The notes under the pieces: model-generated
What the model was told of the DNA's origin: nothing
The model's input: the letters and a program-made list of their open reading frames with translations, nothing else
Databases searched by the model: none
NCBI RefSeq assembly: GCF_002952055.1
Contig: NZ_CP021255.1
Span: 1,773,501-1,837,500, forward strand
Direction: 5' to 3'
DNA: 64,000 bases
From: Desulfobulbus oralis
Lineage (GTDB): Bacteria; Desulfobacterota; Desulfobulbia; Desulfobulbales; Desulfobulbaceae
Translations under genes and position numbers: made by a program
In this document: piece after piece, positions 9,018 to 17,815 of the stretch
How the letters are laid out: every line of letters starts with the position of its first letter
Position numbering within the stretch: the stretch's first letter is position 1

Positions 9018-12000
9018 ATGTATGGGCGACACGGCGAGAATGGAGCGGAGAATGCACTGATGGCTCAGGGGCTTGACGAGATACTGCTGGGTTTTGTCGA
9101 AGAGATGGAGGGCTATGTCCCGCTTATCGGGGATGGCATAGCGGCCTTGCAGGCCGATCCCGACAACAGGCCGGTGCTGGATGAAATGCGCCGCCTGGTG
9201 CACATCGTCAGGGGAGCGGCAGCCATGCTGGATCTTGCCCCGCTCTCGCAGGCGGCCCGCGGCATGGAGCTGGCGATCGAGCATGTGCGGGAGGGCAGGG
9301 CGGCCGTAAGCGGGGATCTGCTGAATGCCCTGCAAAGCACGGCGGAACTGTTTGCCCGCTATGCGGAGCATCTCAGGTCGAGCGGGGCGCCGGACGATGC
9401 CGACCTGAAGGCTCTGGTGGAACAGATATGCCTGCAGATCGACGCGCTGCCCTCGGATGCGCTCATGGCGGCCAGAACGGCGCCAGCGGAGCCTGGGACA
9501 GAGCCGGAGGCCGGCGCTGCGGATGCGGCGGCCCTTTTTGGTGCAGGGGCCCTGGGGCGGATGACGCCGGCCGGCATCGAGCTGGATGAGGAGCTGCTGG
9601 CCTCCTTCACCGAGGAGGTGAAGGAGCACTTTGACGACATCGGCAATGCGCTGTACAGGCTGGAAAGTGCGGTGACGGAGCCGCTTGCGGTCAGTGGCGA
9701 ACTCGGCGAGGTGCTGCGGGGCATCAGGCGTTCGGTGCATACAATCAAGGGGGCGTCTGCGGTTCTGGGTTTGCAGCAGATTGCGGATGCGGGGCACCGG
9801 ATAGAGGATGTGCTCGACTGGTTCTACGAGTCGGCTGCGCGGATCGATCCGGAACAGGTGGCGGTTCTGGCGCAGGCCCTGGATCAGCTGGAACATCTGG
9901 TGCGCCGGCCGGATGCCTATGATGCCGAAATGCTGGACGAGTGCCTGAAATTCTTGCACTCGCAGATGGATGGGGCGGCGCTGCGGCCGGCTCGTGCCGG
10001 GGCCCCGGCGGACGAGACCACGGCGCTTTTGGATGGCGAAGGCGATGTGTTCGCCGAAGACACGCTTGGGCAGGCCGAGGCTGACAGCCTGCTGGGGGAC
10101 GATCCCGCGGATAGGAGCCTGAGCGAGGGCGCGCTGTCCCTTGCGGACAGCGCAGTGCCTGGAGATGAAGGCCCGTTCCTAGGCGAAGCGGGGCAGGATC
10201 AGGCGCCGCATGCGGATGCCCTGGCAGGGGCCCTGGGGCGGATGACGCCGGCAGGCATCGAGCTGGATGAGGAGCTGCTGGCCTCCTTCACCGAGGAGGT
10301 GAAGGAGCACTTTGACGACATCGGCAATGCGCTGTACAGGCTGGAAAGTGCGGTGACGGAGCCGCTTGCGGTCAGTGGCGAACTCGGCGAGGTGCTGCGG
10401 GGCATCAGGCGTTCGGTGCATACAATCAAGGGGGCGTCTGCGGTTCTGGGTTTGCAGCAGATTGCGGATGCGGGGCACCGGATAGAGGATGTGCTCGACT
10501 GGTTCTACGAGTCGGCTGCGCGGATCGATCCGGAACAGGTGGCGGTTCTGGCGCAGGCCCTGGATCAGCTGGAACATCTGGTGCGCCGGCCGGATGCCTA
10601 TGATGCCGAAATGCTGGACGAGTGCCTGAAATTCTTGCACTCGCAGATGCGGAGCGCGCCCGGCAGGGCGCCGGCCCCGGAGCCCGAACCCGAAACGGTC
10701 GAGCCTGCAGCGGCTGTCCGGCCTGCGGCCGGCGCCAGCGGATCGGCGTCCACCGCGATGTTCAGCGCGGAAGATCTGCAGATGCTCCGTGAGGGCTTCA
10801 TGGAAGAGGCGGACGGGCATCTGCAGGAGCTTGGCCAGGCCATGCAGGCCCTGGAGGCCCGGGTTGTGCAGACGACCCCGGTGGACGAGGCCCTGCGCGA
10901 AGAGCTGCGCACCATCCGGCGGGACGTGCACACCATCAAGGGCGCGTCCGCGGTTATCGGCATCAGCGAGATTGCCGAATATGCCCATAAAATCGAGGAC
11001 TTTCTCGACTGGCTCTTTGACAAGGCGCCGGCCATCGACCCGGATATCGTGGGGCTTCTGGCCGAATCGGCGGACCTTTTGGGCAGCATCGTCGAAAATC
11101 CCGCTTCGGTGGATACAGAGCGGCAGCAGGACCTGTACGCCCGGCTTGCCGCCGTGAGCGGGGGCGCTGGGCCGGCGGCGGCCGAGCAGCCGGCGGCAGC
11201 CTCCAGCCCCGGAGCCGGAGATGAGGCTGGCGCTGCGCCGGAAGGCCTTGACTCCGCTGAGGCGGAGGGCCAGGAACTGTCCGGGCAGGAACTGGCCCTT
11301 TTGCGCCAGAGCTTTGTGGAGAATGCGGATCTGCATCAGGAGGCCCTGCACCATGCCGTTCAAACCCTGGCTGCTGCTGCGGGTCAGAGCAGGCTGCCCG
11401 CAGAGTCGGCCGGGGAAGTGGCGCGCATGTCGGAGCGCATCGGGGCTCTGCGCCGGGACGCCCTGCTGCTGGGCCGGGATGATGTCGGCGACTATGCCGG
11501 TCGGCTGGTGGACTTCCTTGAGTGGCTGCTTGCCAGCGCCGCTCCGGCCACTCCGCTGCTGACGGATGCACTGGGCGATGCGGTTGATGTGCTGGGCCAG
11601 CTTATGGAAAAGCCGGAGGCGCTTGACCTGAACAGGGTCACTGGCGTACTCGGCAAACTGGCTGACATCCGCTCCGCGGCCGCTGCCGGGAAGGGCCCCG
11701 CTCCGATCCGGCCTCGACCCGGCACCGCGCCGCCGGCCGCCGCCGATGCCGCCAAAACCATCCGCATCCACCAGACCCAGCTTGACAAGCTGATCAATCT
11801 GGCCAACGAACTTTTGGTGGGTGTCAGTGGTTTTGACCGGAACATGGCCCTGTTTCAGAGTGCGCTTGACGAACTGGATCTGACGGCCCGCCGGCTCAAG
11901 GATATCGCCCTCGAGCTGGAAACCAAGTTCGAGGTCAGGGCCCTGGATCAGCTTTCTTTCCATTTCGACCGGCTGGCGGAGGCCCGGCAGGCCATCCGGG

Positions 12001-13619
12001 ATGACGGCGATCTGTCCGAATTCGACGCCATGGAGCTGGATCATTATACCCAGCTCAACCTCATCATTCGGGCGCTCAACGAGAGCGCCATCGATGTGAC
12101 GGCGCTGCACACCAATATGGAGGGCGTGCATAACGGCCTGGGCATGGACATCAACCGCCAGCACCGTGTGGTGCGCGAGCTGCAGGCCCAGATGATGCGC
12201 GCCCGCCTGAGCCCGATGTCCCTTTTGACGCCGCGCCTCAGCCGCACCATGCGCGACGTGGCCGCCAGACTGAAGAAGCGCGTACGCCTGGTCATGAAGG
12301 GCGACACGGTGGAGCTGGACCGCATGATTTGGGAAAAGCTCGCGGATCCCTTTATGCACCTGATGCGCAATTCGGTGGACCATGGCATAGAGACGCCGGA
12401 CGAGCGGGCCGGAACCGGCAAGCCGGCCATTGCCACCATCACGATCGCCGGTGAGCGGGAAGGCCACCATGTGGTGGTGCGCTACAGCGACGATGGCAGG
12501 GGGATCGATGTGAACGCCATTCGTGAAAAGGCCCGCGAGTCCATGGGCGATGCGGTGGACGCCATGGACGAGCGCACGCTGGTTGACTTGATCTTCAGGT
12601 CGGGCTTCAGCACCCAGAAGGTTGTTGGCCAGATTTCCGGCCGTGGCGTGGGCATGGACGTGGTGCAGCAGAATATCCACGATCTGCAGGGCAGCATTTC
12701 GGTGGACACCCAGGCCGGCCAGGGCACCCTGTTCACCATCCGGGTGCCGCTCACCCTGGGCATTACCCGTTCGCTGCTGGTGGCGATCGATGATGTGACC
12801 TATGGCATTGCGCTGAACGAGATTCAGGATATCCACCGGGTGGAGCGGGCCGATATTGCCGGCGATGGCAACAGCTTCCAGCGCGATGGCAAAACGCTGC
12901 CCCTGTACAATCTGCCCCTCCTGCTGGGACGCCAGCCTGGCGCCGAAGAAGAGGCGCGCCCTCTGATTCTGACCATAGAGGCGGATGGCACGACTACTGG
13001 CATCCGCATCCCGCGCATCAGCGGCCAGAAAGAGGTCGTGCTCAAAGGGCTGGGCAGGCATCTGCGCTCGGTGACCGGCATTGCGGGCGCGGCGGTCATG
13101 GGCGACGGCACGGTCATTCCACTGCTGAACATGGCGGAGCTGTTGGCCGCATACCATCGCCAGGCCGGGCCGGAGCCCGTCCGGAAAAAGGAGCGGACCC
13201 ACGCCCTGACCATCATGATCGTGGATGATTCCATCTCCATCCGCCGGGTCATGAGCCGCCTGGTGTCCAGTAACGGCTGGATACCGGTCGAGGCCAAGGA
13301 TGGGCAGGCCGCCTTTGAACAACTGGACGCGGTGCGGCCGGATTGCATTCTTCTGGATGTGGAAATGCCCAGAATGAATGGCTTCGAGTTTCTGGCCCTG
13401 AAGGCCAATCTGCCGGAGCACCGGAGCATCCCGGTCATCATGCTGACATCGCGCAGCTCCGAAAAGCACCGGAAAAAGGCGCTGGCTCTGGGGGCTTCGA
13501 TCTTTTTGAACAAACCGACCAAGGATGAGGAGTTCGTTGAAGCTGTCCTGAAGCTGACTGGTCATCAGAGAAGCGAACAGCAGGTTCGGCAGCGTCGGCA
13601 GGGGGAAGAGGCACTGTGA
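9018..13619 (+). CDS. Hybrid CheA histidine kinase with five HPt-type modules (ChpA/PilL-like)
   Basis: The kinase has 1533 residues. HPt module 1 (about 15-140) contains VHIVRGAAAM. Modules 2 (176-317) and 3 (403-544) are identical at protein level and contain VHTIKGASAV. Module 4 (581-715) has the same His motif in a diverged context. Module 5 (about 754-880) has lost the His (RRDALLLGRDD). A dimerisation segment (about 912-1080) follows, then an ATPase domain (about 1100-1247) with RNSVDHGIE, DDGRGI and RGVGMD. After these come a CheW-like domain (about 1250-1380) and a receiver (about 1394-1515) with LLDVEMPRMNGFE. Multiple HPt modules plus a terminal receiver are the hallmark of ChpA/PilL kinases. 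The start at 9018 has a GGGGA site; an ATG at 9060 is a credible alternative. Confidence 0.92.
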   Translation: MYGRHGENGAENALMAQGLDEILLGFVEEMEGYVPLIGDGIAALQADPDNRPVLDEMRRLVHIVRGAAAMLDLAPLSQAARGMELAIEHVREGRAAVSGDLLNALQSTAELFARYAEHLRSSGAPDDADLKALVEQICLQIDALPSDALMAARTAPAEPGTEPEAGAADAAALFGAGALGRMTPAGIELDEELLASFTEEVKEHFDDIGNALYRLESAVTEPLAVSGELGEVLRGIRRSVHTIKGASAVLGLQQIADAGHRIEDVLDWFYESAARIDPEQVAVLAQALDQLEHLVRRPDAYDAEMLDECLKFLHSQMDGAALRPARAGAPADETTALLDGEGDVFAEDTLGQAEADSLLGDDPADRSLSEGALSLADSAVPGDEGPFLGEAGQDQAPHADALAGALGRMTPAGIELDEELLASFTEEVKEHFDDIGNALYRLESAVTEPLAVSGELGEVLRGIRRSVHTIKGASAVLGLQQIADAGHRIEDVLDWFYESAARIDPEQVAVLAQALDQLEHLVRRPDAYDAEMLDECLKFLHSQMRSAPGRAPAPEPEPETVEPAAAVRPAAGASGSASTAMFSAEDLQMLREGFMEEADGHLQELGQAMQALEARVVQTTPVDEALREELRTIRRDVHTIKGASAVIGISEIAEYAHKIEDFLDWLFDKAPAIDPDIVGLLAESADLLGSIVENPASVDTERQQDLYARLAAVSGGAGPAAAEQPAAASSPGAGDEAGAAPEGLDSAEAEGQELSGQELALLRQSFVENADLHQEALHHAVQTLAAAAGQSRLPAESAGEVARMSERIGALRRDALLLGRDDVGDYAGRLVDFLEWLLASAAPATPLLTDALGDAVDVLGQLMEKPEALDLNRVTGVLGKLADIRSAAAAGKGPAPIRPRPGTAPPAAADAAKTIRIHQTQLDKLINLANELLVGVSGFDRNMALFQSALDELDLTARRLKDIALELETKFEVRALDQLSFHFDRLAEARQAIRDDGDLSEFDAMELDHYTQLNLIIRALNESAIDVTALHTNMEGVHNGLGMDINRQHRVVRELQAQMMRARLSPMSLLTPRLSRTMRDVAARLKKRVRLVMKGDTVELDRMIWEKLADPFMHLMRNSVDHGIETPDERAGTGKPAIATITIAGEREGHHVVVRYSDDGRGIDVNAIREKARESMGDAVDAMDERTLVDLIFRSGFSTQKVVGQISGRGVGMDVVQQNIHDLQGSISVDTQAGQGTLFTIRVPLTLGITRSLLVAIDDVTYGIALNEIQDIHRVERADIAGDGNSFQRDGKTLPLYNLPLLLGRQPGAEEEARPLILTIEADGTTTGIRIPRISGQKEVVLKGLGRHLRSVTGIAGAAVMGDGTVIPLLNMAELLAAYHRQAGPEPVRKKERTHALTIMIVDDSISIRRVMSRLVSSNGWIPVEAKDGQAAFEQLDAVRPDCILLDVEMPRMNGFEFLALKANLPEHRSIPVIMLTSRSSEKHRKKALALGASIFLNKPTKDEEFVEAVLKLTGHQRSEQQVRQRRQGEEAL
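9543..9968 (+). repeat. HPt-module duplication, first copy (426 bp)
   Basis: This is the first copy of a direct repeat inside the cheA gene. It matches 10224-10649 over 426 bp with a single difference by eye: C at 9572 versus A at 10253, a synonymous change. The offset is 681 bp, exactly 227 codons, so the reading frame is preserved. It encodes a complete HPt module. Confidence 0.95.
10224..10649 (+). repeat. HPt-module duplication, second copy (426 bp)
   Basis: This is the second copy of the repeat described at 9543-9968. The linker between the two copies is acidic and unlike either copy, so only the HPt module and its immediate flank are conserved. Near-identity points to very recent duplication or gene conversion. 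Confidence 0.95.
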
Positions 13620-14095
13620 GCGAAGTCTATCTCGTCAATCTTTGTGGGTATTGGTATTTTTTTGCCCAGCAGGCCGTGCAGCAGATCCTGGCCCCGCCCT
13701 GTACGGAGATCAGGAAGGGCGGGCAGCTCTGGCTGCAGGTGCCGGGCGCCGAGGCCGCCGAACTGTGCCCGCTGCATCTCCTGTTTTCCTGGCCCCAGCC
13801 TGCGGGGACCGCAGATGATCATTTTGTGGTACTGTCCCATGGCGGCCGGCGTTTTGCCCTGCCCATGCACGGCGAGGGTCGCGCCTGCTCGCTCAGGGAG
13901 CAGGCCCTGCGGCCCCTGCCTGCGGCCTTTGGCGAATTTTCCCGGCAGATGGTGCCCAGGCTGCTGGTGAACGGGTGTGAAGTCATCATGCAGATCAACA
14001 TGGACGAGCTGATCCGGGCCATGGATAAAATTGTCTATCTGCGCAGGAAAAAGCTGCGGCAACAGAGCCGCCTGCAAAGCGGAATGCAATCATGA
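13616..14095 (+). CDS. Diverged CheW-like protein
   Basis: The 159-residue product overlaps the cheA stop by four bases (GTGA), so it is translationally coupled to the kinase. Segments such as DDHFVVLSHGGRRFALPMHG and the C-terminal MVPRLLVNGCEVIMQINMDE resemble the beta-strand pattern of CheW domains, and the surrounding gene order (cheA, this gene, cheW) supports that. The conserved CheW motif is not clear, so similarity is weak. It may be a degenerate adaptor or a regulator specific to this operon. The basic C-terminal tail (RRKKLRQQSR) is notable. Confidence 0.6.
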   Translation: MSEVYLVNLCGYWYFFAQQAVQQILAPPCTEIRKGGQLWLQVPGAEAAELCPLHLLFSWPQPAGTADDHFVVLSHGGRRFALPMHGEGRACSLREQALRPLPAAFGEFSRQMVPRLLVNGCEVIMQINMDELIRAMDKIVYLRRKKLRQQSRLQSGMQS

Positions 14096-14661
14096 GCGGT
14101 GGCACAGGAGCAATGCGGGGACGTTTTTTTCTCCTGCCCCTTGAAACCGGGCATCAGGATGGAGAGGATTGGAGTTGTCTGTTTACCCTGACTCAGGTGG
14201 TCGAAGTGGTGGGGCGGTCCACAAAAGTGTATCCGGTGCCCTTCAGCCCCGCCTGTCTGCCGGGTTATATCCTGCGGTGGGACACCGTGATCCCGGTGGT
14301 GGACGTGGAACGGCTGTGCGGCTGGGTCAAGGCCTCGAATGTCCGTATGCGGCAGATGCTGGTCATCCGCACCGGACAGAGCGCTGCGGCAGGCGGCGAA
14401 TTTGCGCGACTGGCCATAGCCTGCACCGGCAATGTATCGACCTTCACCCTGGGTGAGCGGGAGGCAGGGCTGCCGGTTGAAGCCCTGGAAGCGCCGGAGG
14501 GTTTTGACGGCCATGGTCTGGCCAGGGGCTTCTTTCGTGTGCACGGCCGCCGGGTGGTGCTGATGGATTTTGACGCCCTTGCCCAGGGGCTTGTCCATAT
14601 CCCCGCAGGACAGCGGATGCGGGGCGGCTCGCCGCCTGTGCGGGGCGTGTCCGCTGAGTGA
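14092..14661 (+). CDS. Second CheW-like adaptor
   Basis: The 189-residue product overlaps the previous gene by four bases (ATGA). It has a CheW pattern: LFTLTQVVEVVGRST, then VPFSPACLPGYILRWDTVIPVVDV, which contains the conserved Pro-x-Gly turn before strand 5, and a late GFFRVHGRRVVLMDFDAL. The role would be coupling the receptor to CheA. Two or three different adaptors for one kinase is common in Pil-Chp systems (PilI, ChpC). The 16-residue N-terminal tail is not conserved. Confidence 0.82.
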   Translation: MSGGTGAMRGRFFLLPLETGHQDGEDWSCLFTLTQVVEVVGRSTKVYPVPFSPACLPGYILRWDTVIPVVDVERLCGWVKASNVRMRQMLVIRTGQSAAAGGEFARLAIACTGNVSTFTLGEREAGLPVEALEAPEGFDGHGLARGFFRVHGRRVVLMDFDALAQGLVHIPAGQRMRGGSPPVRGVSAE

Positions 14662-14701
14662 TGCGGGAAATTGCCAGGGTGTCATTGTGGAGGAGAGAAG
14701 G

Positions 14702-14860
14702 ATGCCATTGGAAGAAAGGATCAGGAAAAACTGGATTGCCATTCAGCAGAAGCACGCTGTGCCGGTGAACGCCCTGGGGCTCCGGATCGATCCCAGGGAT
14801 GAGAAAACCCTCAAAGTGTGGCGCGAGGAAGGCATCGAAGCCTACATGCAGAAGAAGTAG
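14702..14860 (+). CDS. Small 52-residue protein in the chemosensory operon
   Basis: A 52-codon gene starts at an ATG behind a strong GGAGGAG site. The product is hydrophilic and basic (starts MPLEERIRKNWIAIQQKHAV, ends YMQKK), with no membrane segment or known motif. It sits between the second cheW and the receptor gene on the same strand, so it is probably co-transcribed. I do not recognise it. Confidence 0.6.
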   Translation: MPLEERIRKNWIAIQQKHAVPVNALGLRIDPRDEKTLKVWREEGIEAYMQKK

Positions 14861-14949
14861 GCATGTGTTGAAGACAACGGGCAGACGCGCCTTTCTTTGC
14901 CTGTTGCCATCATATATTTGGGAAATTCGGACAAGTGTATGGAGGAAAA

Positions 14950-17118
14950 ATGGAAGGACAGAACGGTGAACAGGCGGCAGAGCAGGCGATCATCGGCGGC
15001 GGGCAGGACCTGTTGGCCAGACTGACCGGCAATCTGGGCATTCGCGCCAAGCTGCTCTTGAGCTTTCTGGTGATCCTTGCCCTGACCGTCATTGTGGCGG
15101 TTGTTGCCCTAGTCGGGCAGCGCTCCGCCGGCCAGGCAGATGAAGAGATGAGTCAGGGGCAAAAGCGGCTGGCCCGGCTGAGCTATGAGGCCCAGGCCGA
15201 TGTGGATCGCATGCGGCGGCTGGCCAGCATGTTTCGTCAGACCGTGCCGGAGCAGGGGCTGGACGCTGCCCGCCGGTATGCCGAGCAGTTTCAGCGCGCG
15301 GCGGCCGAGGCCCGTGCCAAACTCGATGCCATGACGAATCTGGTTTCGGGCGAGCAGAAGGCCCTCACCCGGACGGCGATCGATGCGGTCAGCCGTTATA
15401 CCACCGGCTTCCAGCGAACGGTGGAGAGCCTGGACCAGAAATACAATGCCAGGACCGGTCTTCTGGCGAAGCAGACCGAGCTTGTGGAGCAAATGGCGGC
15501 AGCCATCAGGAGCAGTGCGGCAACGTCTCCGGAACTCGTCCAGCGCTGCCATCATCTGGAACTCGGCTATTACCGCTTTCTGCTGCATGCCAATGCGGAA
15601 AGCTCTGCCGTGGTGCTGGAAGGCATCTCCGCCCTGAGGGCCGCCATTGTGGCCCAGGCCCCGAACAGCCAGCAGGCCGCATTGAAAAAGCTGTGCGATC
15701 AGTTTGCCGGCAATTTCGATGCGCTGCTCAAGGCCAGCGAGAAAATTGACACCCAGTTTGCGGATGCGGACGAAGCGGCCCGGCAGATCGATCCGGCCCT
15801 GAAAAGTGTGCAGGACGACGCGCTGAACAGGCAGACTCTGGCTGGCCAGCGCCTGCAGGACTCGGAGAGCGCCTCCCGTTACGCCATTCTCACGACGACC
15901 ATTCTGGCCATCTGCCTGGGCCTTTTCCTGGCCTGGTTTCTGTCCCGCGGCCTGACGAACCAGATCGACAAGATCATGGCCCTTCTGAGCGAGCTGGGCA
16001 TCGGCAACTTCAATGCCCGTACCGAAGTGGTCGCCCAGGACGAGCTGGGCGTCATGGCCTCCTCGTTGAACGCCATGCTGGACAATATGACGACCATGAT
16101 CCAGTCGCAGGGCGACCAGGAAAAACTGCAGGAAGCCTTCATGAAGCTCATGATGGAAATCGACGAGCTGACCGAGGGCGATCTGACCGTGCGTGCGGAA
16201 GTCACCGAAGATGTCACCGGCGCCCTGGCCGACTCCGTCAACACTATGGCCGAGCAGTTCGGCGGCATTGTCCGTCAGGTCAAGGATGCCAGCAACGCTG
16301 TTGACAGGACGGCTGCCAACGTTTCCAAACTGACCAGCGATCTTGCGGTACGCAGCCTGGAGCAGAACAAGCAGGTCAATAACGCCATTGCGGCCATTCA
16401 CACCATTGCGGAGTCCATCCGTCAGGTTTCCCGGAACGCCGCCCTTTCCGCCGAGGTCTCGCAGACCTCGCGCGCCAACGCCCGGGCCGGTGCGGAGGCG
16501 GTCGAGCAGACCCATCACGCCATGGACGAAATTCGCGAGCAGATCAACGAAACGGCCCGCTCGATCAAGCGCCTGGGTGAAAGCTCCATGGAAATTGGCA
16601 ATGTTGTTGAGATTATCAACAGTATTGCCGACCGTACCTCCATCCTGGCCCTGAACGCCTCCATTCAGGCCGCCATGGCAGGCGAGGCCGGCCATGGTTT
16701 TGCAGTCGTCGCCGAGGAGGTGCAGCGACTGGCCGAGAGTTCCAGCAAATCGACCAAGCAGATCGAAACCCTGATCAAGGGCATCCAGGCGGAAATCAAG
16801 GATGCCGGCAACCGCATGGACGAGAGCATCAGCAAGGTGGTTCAGGGCTCCCAGCTCGCAGACGGCGCTTACACCAAGCTGCAGGAAATCGAGACGGTTT
16901 CCAACCAGCTTGCCGATCTGATCCAGTCCATTTCCCAGTCTGCGGCCGAGCAGGAAGAAAGGTCCGAGGAGGTTGTGGCGAGTATGGTGTCGGTTGGCGA
17001 GGCCAGCACCAATACAACCAACAGTACGCAGGCCACCAACAGCCTCATGTCCGTGCTGAACAACACGGCGCGTGAACTCAGATCTGCGGTGGATGCCTTC
17101 AAGATCGAATCGGCCTGA
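14950..17118 (+). CDS. Methyl-accepting chemotaxis protein (PilJ-like)
   Basis: The receptor has about 722 residues. A first membrane helix lies at about residues 34-59 (LLLSFLVILALTVIVAVVAL). A helical periplasmic domain of about 250 residues follows, then a second membrane helix near 312-335 and a HAMP-type linker. The long coiled-coil signalling domain has its hairpin tip in the segment with LALNASIQAAMAGEAGHGFA. There is no CheR-tethering pentapeptide at the C terminus. The start at 14950 is preferred to the GTG at 14935 because GGAGG sits just upstream of it. As last gene of the operon it is the presumed input for the CheA kinase at 9018. Confidence 0.92.
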   Translation: MEGQNGEQAAEQAIIGGGQDLLARLTGNLGIRAKLLLSFLVILALTVIVAVVALVGQRSAGQADEEMSQGQKRLARLSYEAQADVDRMRRLASMFRQTVPEQGLDAARRYAEQFQRAAAEARAKLDAMTNLVSGEQKALTRTAIDAVSRYTTGFQRTVESLDQKYNARTGLLAKQTELVEQMAAAIRSSAATSPELVQRCHHLELGYYRFLLHANAESSAVVLEGISALRAAIVAQAPNSQQAALKKLCDQFAGNFDALLKASEKIDTQFADADEAARQIDPALKSVQDDALNRQTLAGQRLQDSESASRYAILTTTILAICLGLFLAWFLSRGLTNQIDKIMALLSELGIGNFNARTEVVAQDELGVMASSLNAMLDNMTTMIQSQGDQEKLQEAFMKLMMEIDELTEGDLTVRAEVTEDVTGALADSVNTMAEQFGGIVRQVKDASNAVDRTAANVSKLTSDLAVRSLEQNKQVNNAIAAIHTIAESIRQVSRNAALSAEVSQTSRANARAGAEAVEQTHHAMDEIREQINETARSIKRLGESSMEIGNVVEIINSIADRTSILALNASIQAAMAGEAGHGFAVVAEEVQRLAESSSKSTKQIETLIKGIQAEIKDAGNRMDESISKVVQGSQLADGAYTKLQEIETVSNQLADLIQSISQSAAEQEERSEEVVASMVSVGEASTNTTNSTQATNSLMSVLNNTARELRSAVDAFKIESA

Positions 17119-17205
17119 GTCATGCATTTTTGATTGCTTGCCAGGATGGAGAGGGCTGTGCATTGCGCATGGCACAACAGGCGAACCCAGCCCTCACAAT
17201 CCCTG

Positions 17206-17515
17206 CCGGCCCGCTTGGACAAAGGTTGATTTTCCGAAGGGGATGCCAAGGGAAGCCTTTGTGCAAGCATGGCACCTGGGTCATCCCGAAAAGGCAATCA
17301 TGGCGAAATCTGAGCTGTTATCAGCCTTGTTTGACAGCCAAAAGGCCAATGCGCGCAGCTTCAGATTGTCAATTCGGGCAAAATCGGCCCGGCAACAGGC
17401 AGCCTGTGACCATTGTACCGAAGCCAAACAAGGCCTGCAGCGGTATCCCCAAATTGAACCCGGCAGTGTGGATGATGGAGCGCTCCTCCACATTGGGCCG
17501 GTCGGTGCAAGCTGA
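17206..17515 (-). mobile_element. Remnant of IS1182-like element (3' end)
   Basis: Read on the minus strand, this stretch matches the right ~300 bp of the two IS1182-like elements at 19533 and 24765. It has the text for NVEERSIIHTAGFNLG, a version of PRGW-type C-terminal sequence, and the non-coding tail ending near the inverted repeat (17219-17245 matches the tail of the first copy). It is interrupted by stops and truncated at 17515, where RHS-like sequence begins. It is the boundary between the chemosensory operon and the RHS island. Confidence 0.75.
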
Positions 17516-17652
17516 CCCTGCGTGGGGGCAGGAACCATACCTACGATGGCGCAGGCCGCCTGCTGTCGGACGGCCTGCGCAGTTTCACCTGGAATGCCCT
17601 GGGGCGACTGAAGACAGTTCAGCGGAACGGGCAGACGATAGCCGGCACTTAA
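17516..17652 (+). pseudogene. RHS/YD-repeat fragment 1
   Basis: The plus strand encodes one recognisable YD repeat (YDGAGRLLSDGLRSFTWNAL, then GRLKTVQRNGQTIAG) and nothing else. It is cut on the left by the IS remnant and on the right by a MITE. A second, diverged copy of this same repeat lies at 22190. Intact RHS proteins contain dozens of such repeats forming a toxin-enclosing shell; this is a scrap. Confidence 0.8.
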
Positions 17653-17793
17653 CAGACTGTTGAAAAGCTATATTTCAGGTTCCACGCTACAGGAATTTCA
17701 ATTTTCAAGTAACGTAGAATCAGTGAGTTGTGGCTCTGCCTGACGAAGATTTTTACTCGCATTGTGCACTGCTGCGACTTTTTCAACGGGCTG
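17653..17793. repeat. MITE copy A (141 bp)
   Basis: The element has terminal inverted repeats: the left end CAGACTGTTGAAAA matches the reverse complement of the right end TTTTTCAACGGGCTG. It is flanked by a 4-bp direct repeat TTAA. The interior (TATATTTCAGGTTCCACGC) recurs in copies at 21421, 23091, 26878 and 45727. It has no coding capacity. Its ends resemble those of the IS1182-like element in this window. Confidence 0.88.
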
Positions 17794-17815
17794 TTAAGAG
17801 AAAAGTATTTTTGCT

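Noticed and set aside
10179-13565. A 1128-codon open frame opposite cheA
   Set aside because: It is an antisense shadow of the kinase gene, with no recognisable protein text.
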